A program made the position numbers and the translations under genes. Positions 1 to 8,000 of a stretch of DNA of 20,097 nt are shown piece after piece. The notes under the pieces were generated by a model that saw nothing but the letters and a program-made list of their open reading frames with translations, did not search any database and was not told the origin of the DNA. How positions within the stretch are numbered: position 1 is the first letter of the stretch; every line of letters begins with the position of its first letter. Source of the DNA: Flavobacteriia bacterium (GTDB lineage Bacteria; Bacteroidota; Bacteroidia; Flavobacteriales; Schleiferiaceae); contig CATILC010000220.1 in NCBI GenBank assembly GCA_949516455.1, forward strand, positions 1 to 20,097, read 5' to 3'.

Positions 1-1647
1 AAAACAGCCAAGGCAGCGACTACGATTGCGTGCTCTGGTTGTTCCGGCACTTACAACGGCAGCGGGGCAACCTATTCGGGAAATAGCACCAAGTGCATTA
101 CCTCTTTCACTGGAAGCGGCGGTACCATCAATGTGCAGAACAGCAAGATTTTGAGAATTTGTGCCAACGGAACCATCGGGACGATCAATCTGTCGAGCAA
201 CGCAGCCCTGGAGATCGCGGATGGAGTAAGCGTAACCATCGGCACACTGAATGTCAATACAGGCACAACAGTAACCGTAGGTGATGGAGCGACGGTCACA
301 GTGAATCAAAACTGCTCACCGAACGGAACCATCACCAACAGAGGGACCATGGACTTCAAAAAAGTGTTTGGCCCGAACAATGGTTCTACCATCCATAATT
401 ATTGTAAGATCATTGCCAAGGATAACAGTTCCCTGAATTCAAACAAATTCTACAACCATTCTTTCTGCCAGTGGCAGAATAAGCTCACGATCAACAACGG
501 CGCCAAACTATACGTTGACCCGAACTCTCATACCAAAATGGAGGACCTTCAGCTCAACGGTGAGATCAAGCATAATGGAGGTTCGGGAACGGCACTCTTG
601 GAGGTGACCGACCTAGCCAAAGCGAATTACGGCGCTAAGGTCGACGGAAACATCAAAGCGTGCATAACAAGAAGGAACAAAAACCCCCGTATGACCAGTA
701 GCCACTTGAAAAATGGCGCAAGTTTCAGCTGCGATATCTACATCCCAGCCAGCAGTTGCCAGCCTGGCTTCGGGAGCAGTGGTGATACCGATGGAGATGG
801 AGTTGACGACGAGAACGATGCCTATCCCACAGATCCGGATCGGTCTACTAACACCTACACACCGTCTGAAAATTCCTATGGCACCGCCATGTTCGAAGAC
901 CTCTACCCCTACGAAGGCGACTACGACTTCAACGATGTGGTGGTCAACTTCCGAACCCAATTGGTCGCCAACGCCAGCAATCAGATCGTCGAAGCCAAGG
1001 TCAAGCTCATCAAGATGGCGCGTGGCGGCAGCTCAGAATCTGGCATGGCCATGCAACTGGGCACCGTACCCTCAGCCAAGGTGGAGTCAGTAACGGGCTG
1101 CGAGCTTTCTGGCTTTGCCTCCATCGGCACCAATGGCGCAGAGAACGGACAGACCTATGCCAACATCATCTTCTGGGACAAGATCAGTGAGGCCTGGCCC
1201 AACACCACCGGTGCCTCCATGCAGAACACCGTCTCTGCCAACCCGCACTCCGCTGAAGACACCACGGAGGTGACCATCACCTTTACCGAGCCCATCGATG
1301 CTTCCCTGATCTCTGGTAACATCTACATCTGGGTAAACAACGATAGAGGACGGGAGATCCACTTCGCAGGAAAGCCAGCATCCGACCTGGTAGACCCTTC
1401 CTACTTCGGAACAGGATCGGACAACTCTGACCCCAGCGATGTGACCACCATGTACAAGGGCAATGGCAACCGCCCCTGGGCGATGGAGATCTATTCAGAA
1501 ACCTCCCATACCGAGGAAAAAGTGGACTTTACAAAAGCCTACCTGCATTTCTCCAACTGGGCCCTGTCTAGCGGAGGCAGCTACAACGACTGGTATAGAG
1601 ACGAGTCCGGCTACCGCGGCAGCGACAGTAAATTCTACACCAAATAA
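1..1647 (+). CDS. LruC-domain (DUF4842) surface protein with beta-helix-like N-terminal region, 5'-partial
   Basis: The frame is open from base 1, so the start codon and any signal peptide lie outside the window; the first in-frame ATG at 133 is very probably internal. About 548 residues are visible, ending in TAA. Residues ~1-170 are rich in Gly, Thr, Asn and short hydrophobic strands, with runs such as TIGTINLSSNAALEIADG that suggest a right-handed beta-helix or adhesin-like fold, and they contain several Cys. From ~262 a DTDGDGVDD calcium-binding-type loop opens the C-terminal LruC/DUF4842 domain, whose hallmark FEDLYPYEGDYDFNDVVV starts near residue 298 and which runs to the C-terminus. 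LruC-domain proteins are secreted or outer-surface proteins in Bacteroidota and Leptospira; their molecular role is not established. The next gene carries a near-copy of this C-terminal domain. The family call is firm, the beta-helix call is inferred, and no function is assigned. Confidence 0.85.
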   Translation, partial: KTAKAATTIACSGCSGTYNGSGATYSGNSTKCITSFTGSGGTINVQNSKILRICANGTIGTINLSSNAALEIADGVSVTIGTLNVNTGTTVTVGDGATVTVNQNCSPNGTITNRGTMDFKKVFGPNNGSTIHNYCKIIAKDNSSLNSNKFYNHSFCQWQNKLTINNGAKLYVDPNSHTKMEDLQLNGEIKHNGGSGTALLEVTDLAKANYGAKVDGNIKACITRRNKNPRMTSSHLKNGASFSCDIYIPASSCQPGFGSSGDTDGDGVDDENDAYPTDPDRSTNTYTPSENSYGTAMFEDLYPYEGDYDFNDVVVNFRTQLVANASNQIVEAKVKLIKMARGGSSESGMAMQLGTVPSAKVESVTGCELSGFASIGTNGAENGQTYANIIFWDKISEAWPNTTGASMQNTVSANPHSAEDTTEVTITFTEPIDASLISGNIYIWVNNDRGREIHFAGKPASDLVDPSYFGTGSDNSDPSDVTTMYKGNGNRPWAMEIYSETSHTEEKVDFTKAYLHFSNWALSSGGSYNDWYRDESGYRGSDSKFYTK

Positions 1648-1695
1648 GAGAATATCTCTTCCAATTAAAGCCACCCGGAGGTGGCTTTTTTTATG
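862..1695 (+). repeat. Duplicated LruC module plus terminator, copy A
   Basis: This segment aligns with 3601-4437 at a constant offset of 2739, which becomes 2742 after one codon-sized indel near base 1315. It covers most of the LruC domain, the stop codon, the 3' untranslated region, the terminator and its T-tract. The longest identical run I found is 48 bases (1140-1187 against 3879-3926). Sequence on either side of the module is unrelated between the copies. Confidence 0.85.
1646..1692 (+). terminator. Rho-independent terminator of first LruC gene
   Basis: The arms AAAGCCACC (1667-1675) and GGTGGCTTT (1680-1688) flank a CGGA tetraloop, and the T-tract runs 1686-1692. A small perfect hairpin, AAGAGA-ATA-TCTCTT (1646-1660), begins inside the stop codon just upstream. 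The arrangement recurs after the second LruC gene. Confidence 0.9.
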
Positions 1696-1854
1696 AATTC
1701 AAGTTTTGAAATACTAATTGGGAATTTTAAGACCAATTTGGGAAAATTAACAAATTGCAAACCGCTGATAATTTGACACATGAGCTTTTGGCACGTGTAT
1801 TGAAAGTTTGTTACACGTGTACTTATAGTAAAAAATACTAATACAAAAACACTA
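1693..1854. promoter_or_regulatory. AT-rich intergenic region with paired CACGTGTA motifs
   Basis: These 162 bases separate the two LruC genes and are clearly more AT-rich than the flanking coding DNA. CACGTGTA occurs twice in direct orientation (1792-1799 and 1814-1821), 22 bp apart and so on one helix face. The second lies inside a 10-bp palindrome, TACACGTGTA (1812-1821). An imperfect repeat, AATTGGGAATTTTAA / AATTTGGGAAAATTAA, lies at 1716-1750. The region must carry the promoter of the second LruC gene, because a strong terminator precedes it. I could not place a convincing Bacteroidota -33/-7 pair (TTTG ... TAnnTTTG), and no Shine-Dalgarno sequence precedes the ATG at 1855. A regulatory role for the palindromes is inference. 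Confidence 0.4.
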
Positions 1855-4389
1855 ATGAGAACATCACTCACTCCTATTGCCATAAGTTTTGTGCTTTCGA
1901 TCTTTCTCGTATCCTGTACCAAGGACAGAATAGAACGCGGTACCAACTCCTCTCCCTCATTGGTGGCTTCCATGTCGGAGCTGGAAACGCCCGCCCATTT
2001 TGACTGGCGCACCACAGAGGAACGCACTTTCATCCTTTCTCTGGGGAACCATACTCCTTCAAGCGCCAAATACCGCCTGGAATGGTATATCGAACATCCG
2101 AGCACCGGAGCCGATATGCGGCATGTGGCCCTGATCGACAAAAGCAACCCCTTTGTGGGCAAAGTGACTCTGCCCAAGTATGCGGAAAAGGTGTTCATCA
2201 AACTCATTACGCCCAATGCGCAAAGCAGCATCCAGGAGTTTGCGGCTGGGCCCACCACCTCGCACACCTTCTTTACAGGAAAAAGAAGCATGAAGATGTC
2301 GACGATCTCTTCTATCACCCAGATCGGTGGAGACATATATGGTTCCACTGATGATATTTCCGGTCAGTCTGTTTCCATGTCGACGGATGGAACTCGAATG
2401 GCTGTCGGAGCATATGGCGCATGGGGCGGTCAAATTCCAAGAAAATTCACCGGTCTGATCCGCATTTTCGAGTGGAACGGATCTGGATGGTCCCAAATGG
2501 GTGTGGATATTTCAGGCGCCGGTAACGACAACAGAAGACAAGGTCATGCAGGTTACACTGTTTCCCTCTCTGGTGACGGCACACGTGTAGCTATGGGTTA
2601 TCAATGGTACGGTACGAGCGGTGCCACCTACAAATCAGGCGGGGTGAAATTGTTTGAATGGGATGGAAGTGCATGGAATCAAATGGGTTCAGATATTGTC
2701 GGGGAAGGCCAACAAGACTATGCAAGTACAGGATTGTCCTTATCGAGTGATGGACTGCGCGTGGCCATTGGCGCACCTGGTAATGATGACGGTGGAAATG
2801 ATGCAGGCCATACACGGGTTTATGAGTGGGACGGTTCCGACTGGAACCAAATAGGTGCAGACATTGACGGGCAATTCCATAGGAGTGGCGATAAGGCCGG
2901 CACAAGTGTTTCCTTGTCTTCAAACGGATCTATCCTTGCTGTAGGCTCACCCTGGGACAACTTCATGACTGGTCAAACGCGCGTGTATCAATGGAATCCT
3001 TCTTCCCTGAGTTGGGATCAGCGGGGTGCATGGATAAATGGAGAAACTCGATGGACCAAATCTGGTGAAAGTGTCTCGCTCTCTGCCGACGGAAGCATAC
3101 TTGCAGTAGGCGCTCCAGAAAACTCCGGCAACGGAAATAATTCAGGCAGTGCACGCGTGTACGAATGGAACGGATCGAATTACATCCAAATAGGGGCAGA
3201 TCTTGATGGTGAGACTTCCAATGACCAATTCGGCACACGTGTCTCCCTTTCTGCCGATGGATCACGCTTGGCTGTATCGGCCTCTTGGAACGATGGAGGT
3301 GGTTCTAATGCAGGCCATGTTCGGATCTTTGATTGGGATGGAACTGCATGGAGTCAAATCGGCTCCGATGTGGATGGAACGGAAGCAGAATCCCGTTCCG
3401 GTACGAGTTTATCCATGGCTGGAAATGGTGATTTCTTCGCGGTCGGCGCACCCTTTGACGACGGAGGAGGGTATCTTGCTGGCGCAACACGCACATTTTC
3501 TGTAACCGGCGTCATTCCTGGCGACTCAGACGGCGACGGTGTGGCCGATGCCAGCGACAACTACCCCAACGATGACACTCGGGCCTACGACAGTTTCAAC
3601 CCCTCTGAAAATTCTTTCGGCACGGCCATGTTCGAAGACCTCTTCCCCCACGAAGCCGACTACGACTTCAACGATGTGGTGGTCAGCTGGAGGCAACAAT
3701 TGGTCTCCAATGCAGACAATAAGGTTGTGGAGGCCAAGATCAAAGTGGTCAAGGTGGCGCGCGGCGGCAGCCTTGAGTCCGGCTTCGGTCTTAAGCTCGG
3801 TACCGTACCTTCAAACAAGGTCGCTTCAGTTACGGGCTGCCAGCTCTCCGGCTTCGCCTCCATCGGCGCCAATGGCGTAGAGAACGGACAGACCTATGCC
3901 AACATCATCTTCTGGGACAAGATCAGCGAGGCCTGGCCCAACACTACCGGCGCCTCCATGCAGAACACCATCTCTGCCAACCCACACTCCACTGAAGACA
4001 CTACAGAGATCGTGGTCACCTTCACCGAGCCCATCGAGGGTACGCTCCTGAACAACGGTGGGCCCTACATCTGGGTGAACAACGAAAGAGGACGGGAGAT
4101 CCACCCGGCCGGAAGCGCACCTACCGACTTGGTAGACCCCTCCTACTTCGGTACAGGCTCCGACAACTCCGACCCCAATGATGTGACCACCATGTACAAG
4201 GGCAATGGCAACCGCCCCTGGGCGCTGGTGATCTTCGAAGAAACCCCACAAACCGAAGAAAAAGTGGACTTTACCGAAGCCTACCTCAAGTTCTCCGACT
4301 GGGCCCTGTCCAGCGGAGGCAGCTACAACGACTGGTATAAAGACGAGTCCGGCTACCGCGGCAGCGACGATAAATTCTACACCAAGTAA
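1855..4389 (+). CDS. LruC-domain (DUF4842) lipoprotein with seven-repeat beta-propeller
   Basis: The 844-residue product starts at an ATG followed by a lipoprotein signal peptide with lipobox LVSC (Cys21). After it comes TKD, which loosely resembles flavobacterial signals for surface exposure. Residues ~40-150 contain an AHFDWRTTEER segment of the kind often seen at the start of LruC proteins. Residues ~153-552 hold seven repeats of about 57 residues, each built as W-x-Q-x-G-x-D-I-x-G, then LSxDGxxxAVGAP, then RVYEWDG; seven such units suggest a closed seven-bladed FG-GAP-like propeller. A DSDGDG loop at 556 opens the C-terminal LruC domain (FEDLFPHEADYDFNDVVV from ~593), nearly identical to that of the preceding gene. 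The gene is bounded by terminators, so it is probably monocistronic. It is likely a cell-surface protein of unknown ligand. Family assignment is secure; function is unknown. Confidence 0.88.
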   Translation: MRTSLTPIAISFVLSIFLVSCTKDRIERGTNSSPSLVASMSELETPAHFDWRTTEERTFILSLGNHTPSSAKYRLEWYIEHPSTGADMRHVALIDKSNPFVGKVTLPKYAEKVFIKLITPNAQSSIQEFAAGPTTSHTFFTGKRSMKMSTISSITQIGGDIYGSTDDISGQSVSMSTDGTRMAVGAYGAWGGQIPRKFTGLIRIFEWNGSGWSQMGVDISGAGNDNRRQGHAGYTVSLSGDGTRVAMGYQWYGTSGATYKSGGVKLFEWDGSAWNQMGSDIVGEGQQDYASTGLSLSSDGLRVAIGAPGNDDGGNDAGHTRVYEWDGSDWNQIGADIDGQFHRSGDKAGTSVSLSSNGSILAVGSPWDNFMTGQTRVYQWNPSSLSWDQRGAWINGETRWTKSGESVSLSADGSILAVGAPENSGNGNNSGSARVYEWNGSNYIQIGADLDGETSNDQFGTRVSLSADGSRLAVSASWNDGGGSNAGHVRIFDWDGTAWSQIGSDVDGTEAESRSGTSLSMAGNGDFFAVGAPFDDGGGYLAGATRTFSVTGVIPGDSDGDGVADASDNYPNDDTRAYDSFNPSENSFGTAMFEDLFPHEADYDFNDVVVSWRQQLVSNADNKVVEAKIKVVKVARGGSLESGFGLKLGTVPSNKVASVTGCQLSGFASIGANGVENGQTYANIIFWDKISEAWPNTTGASMQNTISANPHSTEDTTEIVVTFTEPIEGTLLNNGGPYIWVNNERGREIHPAGSAPTDLVDPSYFGTGSDNSDPNDVTTMYKGNGNRPWALVIFEETPQTEEKVDFTEAYLKFSDWALSSGGSYNDWYKDESGYRGSDDKFYTK
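2311..3510 (+). repeat. Seven in-frame propeller repeats (~168-186 bp each)
   Basis: Repeat units begin near bases 2311, 2488, 2674, 2842, 3013, 3181 and 3349. Each starts at a codon run for W/Y-x-Q-x-G-x-D and continues through SLSxDGxxxAVGxP to a VYEWDG-like strand. Spacing is regular (56-62 codons), while the DNA is diverged between units, so these are old protein-level repeats and not a recent tandem array. Confidence 0.8.
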
Positions 4390-4437
4390 GAGAACACCTC
4401 TTCCAATTAAAGCCACCTCCGGGTGGCTTTTTTTATG
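3601..4437 (+). repeat. Duplicated LruC module plus terminator, copy B
   Basis: This is the second copy of the segment at 862-1695. It includes the LruC coding part, the stop-codon hairpin, the terminator and the T-tract. One extra codon lies in the NNGGPYIW region relative to SGNIYIW in copy A. Similarity ends just after the T-tract and ATG at 4437. Confidence 0.85.
4388..4434 (+). terminator. Rho-independent terminator of second LruC gene, probably bidirectional
   Basis: The arms AAAGCCACC (4409-4417) and GGTGGCTTT (4422-4430) flank a TCCG loop, with T-tract 4428-4434. A small AAGAG/CTCTT hairpin (4388-4402) starts at the stop codon, as in the first copy. On the minus strand the same hairpin directly follows the stop of the DUF4199 gene and is followed by TTTAATT, so it could serve both convergent genes. 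Confidence 0.88.
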
Positions 4438-4440
4438 CGG

Positions 4441-4980
4441 CTAAGCCTGATGCCGATGCCTTGCTTTGCGCCCCCAGTAGATGGAAGCCAGCAAACTCAG
4501 CAGCAGACCAACGGGAAAAGACTCCACCAGAAAGGTGACCATAAAAGCCACCAACGGACGCTGATACCACTGCCTGAATGCGCGCAGGTCGGCTTGTTTC
4601 TGAACCACCTGTTCGGCCGTAAGCTCCGATGCACTCTGGATCTTTTGGATCTCTTGCTCCCACATTCGCTCCGTAAAGACCTTTCCCTCCTCGGTCTGGA
4701 AAAACACCACCCAACTCAGGCTGTAGCTCCCGGCCACGATCGCGCTCATTAAAAGGCCCAAACCAAATTGCGCCCAAAAGCGGCTTCGCCCTTCCTTGTG
4801 GAAAGCCCTGCGCATGCCCAATAGAACAGGGATGTAGGAAAGCAGAATGAAGGACCAACCCAAAAGCTCCAAAGCGTCATAGTCGGTTTCCTCCGAACCG
4901 ATGAACTTCAGTCCGATCAAAAAACCCAAGAGGGCGATGAGCCCACCCGCAAATCCAAATGTCCAACTCCTGATGTTCAT
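4441..4980 (-). CDS. DUF4199 family membrane protein
   Basis: The 179-residue product has four predicted membrane helices: roughly residues 7-27, 41-59, 70-95, and a last one (VAFMVTFLVESFPVGLLLSLLAS) near 145-168. Between helices three and four lies a charged stretch of about 45 residues (EEGKVFTERMWEQEIQKIQSASELTAEQVVQKQADL) that could form a coiled coil. The layout and the closing PVGLLxSLxxS motif match DUF4199, a small Bacteroidota inner-membrane family with no known function. The ATG at 4980 places the first helix at the N-terminus. The gene diverges from the long + strand gene at 5084 across a 103-bp gap and converges on the second LruC gene. No function can be assigned. Confidence 0.8.
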   Translation of the reverse strand: MNIRSWTFGFAGGLIALLGFLIGLKFIGSEETDYDALELLGWSFILLSYIPVLLGMRRAFHKEGRSRFWAQFGLGLLMSAIVAGSYSLSWVVFFQTEEGKVFTERMWEQEIQKIQSASELTAEQVVQKQADLRAFRQWYQRPLVAFMVTFLVESFPVGLLLSLLASIYWGRKARHRHQA

Positions 4981-5083
4981 GGCATTTCGTTTGCTTGGAA
5001 AGGTCGCATTTGATTTTCAAACAGCGGAAATGCTGCCACAAAAACCCTGCGGGTGGAGAGTTGTTTTTTGGTCATACTTTAGA
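4981..5083. promoter_or_regulatory. Divergent promoter region
   Basis: This 103-bp gap between divergently transcribed genes must hold, or lie close to, both start regions. I see no clean match to the Bacteroidota TTTG/TAnnTTTG promoter on either strand. TACTTTAG at 5075-5082 partly resembles a -7 element, but it sits too close to the ATG to be trusted. Confidence 0.3.
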
Positions 5084-8000
5084 ATGGTGCGCTCTATCCG
5101 AACGGTCATTGCCCTGGGGGTCTTCCTCCTCTCTTCTTCCGCAGTCAGCGGGCAATTCTACTATGGGCTGCACCAGAAGTTCGGCAAGAACCGAGTGGAA
5201 TTCAACGAATTCGACTGGCGGTTCTACCGCTTCGAAAAAATAGACTGCTACTTCTATAAGTCGAGCCGCGAGGTGGCCGAACGAGCAGCCGTTCTCGCCC
5301 ATGAAAACCTAAAGCAGATCGAACACGCCCTGGATGCACCGGTCCGAGACCGAATGCACATCATCGTGTTCAACAATCTGTCGGAACTCAAGCAAAGCAA
5401 TCTGAACGCCTCCACAGAAGACGACTACAACACCGGCGGAGTTACCCAGATCGCAGGCAACAAGATGTTTTTGTACTTCGACGGAAGCTATGCCCGTTTG
5501 GAGGAGCAGATTCGCGCCGGCATGTCGGAGATGGTCATCAACAACCTGATCTATGGCAGCTTTGGGGAGAGTTTCAAGAACTCCACCCTGCTCAATTTTC
5601 CGGAGTGGTACTTTGAAGGGCTGATCGCCCAGCTGTCTGGACCTATGGAAGCCGCCGAGGAAGCCCAGCTGATGGACGGCTTCATCTACGACCGATATAC
5701 CCGCTTCAACGCGCTGACCGGACAGGAGGCCCGGGTGGTCGGCCACAGCATCTGGCAGTATGTGGCGGAGACCTACGGCAAAAAACTCATTCGCAACATC
5801 CTGTTCATGTCTGTGGTGAACCGAAATGTGGATGCTGGATTCCGCAATGTGGTGGGCGTCGACCTTCAGGCCATCCTGCAGGGATGGAGGCAGCACTATG
5901 TGGATCGGTTCCAACTCACCACAGGCGTGAACCCCATGGGTGCACTCGAAGATTCAGCCTTGTTCCGAGGGCGCAGCGATGAACGCATCACCCACATCGA
6001 GCTGGACAAAAAGGGAAAGCAAGCGGCCTTTGTGGTCAACCGCCAAGGGCGCTACAGCCTGCGCATCTGCGACCTGGAGACCCGAGATACGCGCGTGGTG
6101 CACCGCGGTGGCTTCCGCATTCCCCAAAACGCCGACCGGAGCTTTCCCCTGCCCGCCTGGCATCCGAACGGGCGCATACTTGCCTTCCTGACAGAGGAAA
6201 AAGGCTATCTGTGGCTCAACTTCTACGACCTGGAGAAGAAAAAGACCGAGCGCCGGGAATTCTTCGCCTTCGACAAGGTCTTGAGCATGACCTACAGCCC
6301 GGACGGAAAAAAACTGCTGATGTCCACCGTGAAGGACGGACGCTCAGACATCTCCCTCTACACCATTTTGAGCACCTCAGTGGAGGCCATCACAGACGAC
6401 ATCTACGACGATCTCGATCCGGTATTTGTGCAGGGCAGCAAGCGCATTATCTTCCGCTCCAACCGAAGCAGCAATGAGCTTGACGCGGCAGACGAGAAAA
6501 CGGCACCATCCACCTCACCCTTCCACGATCTGTTCATCGCCAACCGCAAGCGGGGAGAAACCGACCCACTGCTTTGGCGGATCACCCAGACTCCGGATGT
6601 GGACGAGGATCAGCCGCAGGCCGTAGGCAATGCTCAAATGGTCTATGTGAGCGCACAGAACGGTTTTCGGAACACCTATCGCGTGGACATCGATTCCTCC
6701 ATCGCCTACGTGGATACCGCCGTGCACTACCGCTACACCTTCAAAAAGTACCGGGTGAATGAAGCACCCTACCACACCCTGCTGCAGAAGGTCCATTCCC
6801 GAAGCGGCACCCGACTGAGCACCCATTTTGTGGACGGACGGGAACAGCTGCATCAGGACATATTGCAGTGGAACGGCAGAAGGGAAATGATCTCAGAAAC
6901 GGCGCCAGAGGCCGAAGTGGCCACCGAACTCCCCAAAGGTCCACGGCTCTTGCCCTTTGAGGTCCTGCCCGCCGAAGTGGCGCCGTCCGGGGCGGTGGAC
7001 ATTGAGAACTACCAGTTCCATCCGAGCCTGACCGGCGGGGTCACGCGGAAGCGAAGGAAACCCGAGCTCGAGGAAGTGCCGAGCAACAATGTGATCCTGC
7101 CCTTCCCGGTGGCGCAGAGAGCCGACAGCCTAGAGATCCCCGTGGCCCGCAACTACTTCACCAGCCTGTATCAGAACGAATTCACCACGCAGATCGACAA
7201 CATCTTCGCCAATCCGCAGTACCAGCTCTACATCGGCCAGCCCAGCCCGACCATTTTCAATCCGGGCTTCAATATGCTCTTCAAGGTGGGCGTACTGGAC
7301 CTGTTCAACGACTACCGCATCACTGCCGGGGTACGGACAGACTTCCAGCCCGTGGCCGGACTTTCGCTCAGCCCCAACTCCGAGCTGTTCATCGGTCTGG
7401 AAGACGACCACAGGCGGCTGAATCAAAGCCTGGTGCTCTATCGGCAGAGCAAACTGGGAGACACCCAGGAAGATCTGGGCTTTGCCAATTCCTTCCTCTT
7501 TCGCACCCTCGTTCACGAGGCCCGATACACAGCGCGCTGGCCCTTCAACCCGGTCAGTTCGGTGGAGGCATCCATCGCCTACCGCAACGACCGCTTGGTG
7601 ATCCTGAGCGTAGACGGCTTCAGTGCGATACAGCCCAAACAATCCGAAGACCGGGGCGTACTTCGCGCCGCCTACATCTACGACAACAGCCGCAAACTCG
7701 GGCTCAACCTCTACGATGGACTTCGCTTCAAGGTCTTCACAGAATACTACAGGAACCTGAGCATCTCCAATACCGGCCTGCACACGGCCGGCATCGACTT
7801 TCGCCATTACCTGCCGCTGCACCGCACCTTTATTTGGGCGAACCGACTGGCCTATGGCACCTCCTTCGGAAAGGAAAAGCTCGTGCACTTCATGGGCGGA
7901 GTGGACAATGAGTTCAGCCCCCAGTTCGATTACGAAACGCCTGTGGCCACAGACGAGAACTACATCTTCCAGACCGTGGTGACCAATATGCGCGGTTTCA

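Noticed and set aside
133..135. ATG at 133 as the start of the first LruC gene
   Set aside because: The frame is open to base 1 with similar Gly/Thr-rich sequence and no signal peptide follows this ATG.
784..840. EF-hand protein call from DTDGDGVDD
   Set aside because: A single thrombospondin-type-3-like DxDxDG loop directly before an LruC domain is a normal linker in this family, not a helix-loop-helix pair.
1711..1842. Repeated ATACTAAT motif (1711-1718, 1835-1842) as an att site or mobile-element end
   Set aside because: It is a short AT-rich repeat in an AT-rich gap, with no integrase, transposase or target duplication nearby.
4901..5083. N-terminal extension of the large + strand protein from the ATG at 4901
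   Set aside because: It runs antisense through the DUF4199 gene and would bury a clear signal peptide that begins at the ATG at 5084.
5084..5960. Active zinc metallopeptidase in the large + strand gene
   Set aside because: The expected HExxH is absent; only the PEWYFEGL motif remains.
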